Positions 62,871-64,000 of a stretch of DNA of 64,000 nt are shown in pieces; within the stretch, counting starts at the first letter, position 1; every line of letters begins with the position of its first letter. The stretch lies in assembly GCA_033557465.1 (NCBI GenBank), contig CM066044.1:191758184-191822183 (forward strand). Direction: 5' to 3'. Origin of the DNA: Ichthyophis bannanicus. Its lineage: Eukaryota; Chordata; Amphibia; Gymnophiona; Ichthyophiidae. The position numbers and the translations under genes are program-made. The notes under the pieces were generated by a model. It saw only the letters and a program-made list of their open reading frames with translations, searched no databases and was not told where the DNA came from.

Positions 62871-64000
62871 TACTTCAAGAAGAGCATGGCCAATTCTCCC
62901 ATGATCCCAGGAAGGCTAGTGCACTTTACACACCGCTGGATCAGCATCATTTCCGAGCCCTTGACCCTACTAGTCAGTCAGGGCCTACAACTAAAATTCC
63001 AAACTCGTCCTCCCACTCACTTTATAGGGCATCCCCACCCTGGATCTCCTTCACTCCTTGCTTCAACAGGAAATCTTCTCACTGCTGAAACAAGAAGTCA
63101 GAGGAGGTACCCATCGCCCAATAGGGCCTGGGATTCTACTCCAGATATTTCCTAATTCCAAAAAAGGCAGGAGGTCACAGACCTACATTAGATCTCTGAA
63201 ACCTCAACAGATTTCTCATCAAGGAGAAATTAAAGATGATTTCTCTAGTCACCCTTCTGCCATACCTCCAACAAAACGATTGGCTATGCTCTCTGAATCT
63301 AAAGGATGCTTATACACACATCCTCATTCACCCAGACTACAAAATGTTCCTCAGGATTTTTTTTTTCAAGACAACCCTATCAGTACAGAGTCCTCCATTC
63401 AGACTGGCCTCAGCACCCAGAGTCTTCACAAAGTGTTTAGCCATTGTGGCGGCCTACCTTTGTGGATCTTTCTGTTCCCTTACTTAAATGACTGGCTGTT
63501 AAGGGCAGACTGCTTCAGCAGTCACCTGTGCCCTAAATCAAACCATTTATGTCCTCCAGGAGTTGGGTTTTGTAATAAACTATCGAAAATCACATTTCAG
63601 CCCAACTCAGGACCTAGAGTTCATAGAAGCTCCTTTGGATACAGTAAGCAGCAGTGTCTTCCTTCCAGAGGACAGAAGCCTCCGTCTCATTGCCATAGTC
63701 ATACAGGTTCAGCAGCAGCCTTCAGTTACTGCCAGAACATTTTTACGCCTCTTAGGCCATATGGCTTCCACAGTCCATGTCATACCCCTATACACGTCTC
63801 CACATGAGGATCGGACAGTGGACTCTCACAGGAGTGGAAGCAGTCCACAGGTCATCTCTCAGACCTTGTCAACATCACTCTGCAGATGAGAGCAGACCTT
63901 CAGTGGTGGTGCATACCACAGAATTTAGTCGAAGGCTAACCTTTTCAGATGTCTGCACCACAGTCTATTCTAATGACCGGTACTTCAAAACTAGGCTGAG
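62870..64000 (+). pseudogene. RT pseudogene of H, partial
   Basis: GRLVHFTHRWISI, FLIPKKGRRSQT-type block, FKM lost, SLNLKDAYTHILIHPDYK, FRLASAPRVFTKCLAIVA, catalytic site changed to FPYLNDW (D to N), VINYRKSHFSPTQDLEFI and HMASTVHVIPLYT. Frameshifts near 63100 and 63480. It continues beyond the window. Confidence 0.82.

Larger units (their letters stand above)
61490..64000 (+). mobile_element. DIRS-like element H (continues past the window)
   Basis: Truncated gag followed by RT in normal order. No left ITR is seen, so the 5' end is lost. Closest to A and E in gag and pol blocks. The left limit is approximate. Confidence 0.82.

Overview
The window is a vertebrate intron filled almost entirely with retrotransposons; no bacterial-type or intact host gene is present. 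DIRS-like (tyrosine-recombinase) elements dominate. They sit among CR1 and L2 LINEs, a Penelope-like element with a GIY-YIG domain, an L1-type ORF1-only element, tRNA-derived and hairpin SINEs, and small DNA transposons. This mix, with several DIRS subfamilies and amphibian-style CR1 tails, suggests an amphibian, most likely a caecilian. That is inference from repeat content only. The one host feature seen is a 100-bp exon at 59596-59695 (+), with a clean acceptor and donor.

Layout. 1-3978: DIRS element A, 5' part outside the window, with gag, RT and recombinase (YR) frames open; it lies in the 5' end of a CR1. 4205-11562: decayed DIRS F, carrying an L2 and a minus-strand CR1. 11590-11890: tRNA-derived SINE. 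11953-59508: an ancient DIRS of a different family (Z), stretched over 47.6 kb by nested insertions. Inside Z lies B (15161-45267), inside B lies E (19929-36842), inside E lies C (20147-31630), and inside C lies D (23035-28818). This is a five-deep nest of DIRS elements, and the interrupted reading frames resume on the far side at each level. B also holds two CR1 elements, a piggyBac-like MITE and a hAT-like MITE. Z also holds G (46161-58803), which is split by a Penelope-like element (49848-56602, itself split by an L1 ORF1-only element at 54569-56221) and by an L2 (56946-58146). After Z come 87 bp of intron, the host exon, more intron, a dispersed repeat, and the start of another DIRS (H, to the window end).

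How the parts work. A complete DIRS here has a left inverted terminal repeat (ITR), a gag with a Cys/His-rich N-terminus, one polyprotein with reverse transcriptase, RNase H and a methyltransferase-like tail, a tyrosine recombinase, an internal complementary region (ICR) that spells the circle junction, and a right ITR. D shows all of these, with its two ITRs identical over about 120 bp. ITR divergence rises with nesting depth outward (D 0, C about 3, E about 12 differences, B more plus a deletion), so the sequence carries its own relative clock.

Main observations. (1) The nest itself. (2) A YUU-UGA-C-type motif at the gag stop in six copies, with RT in the +1 frame and no early ATG, which looks like a +1 recoding site. 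(3) Right termini that are consensus 5' splice donors in two unrelated DIRS families. (4) A recombinase frame kept open across most of the RT gene in several copies. (5) An L1 ORF1-only (HAL1-type) element with target duplications.
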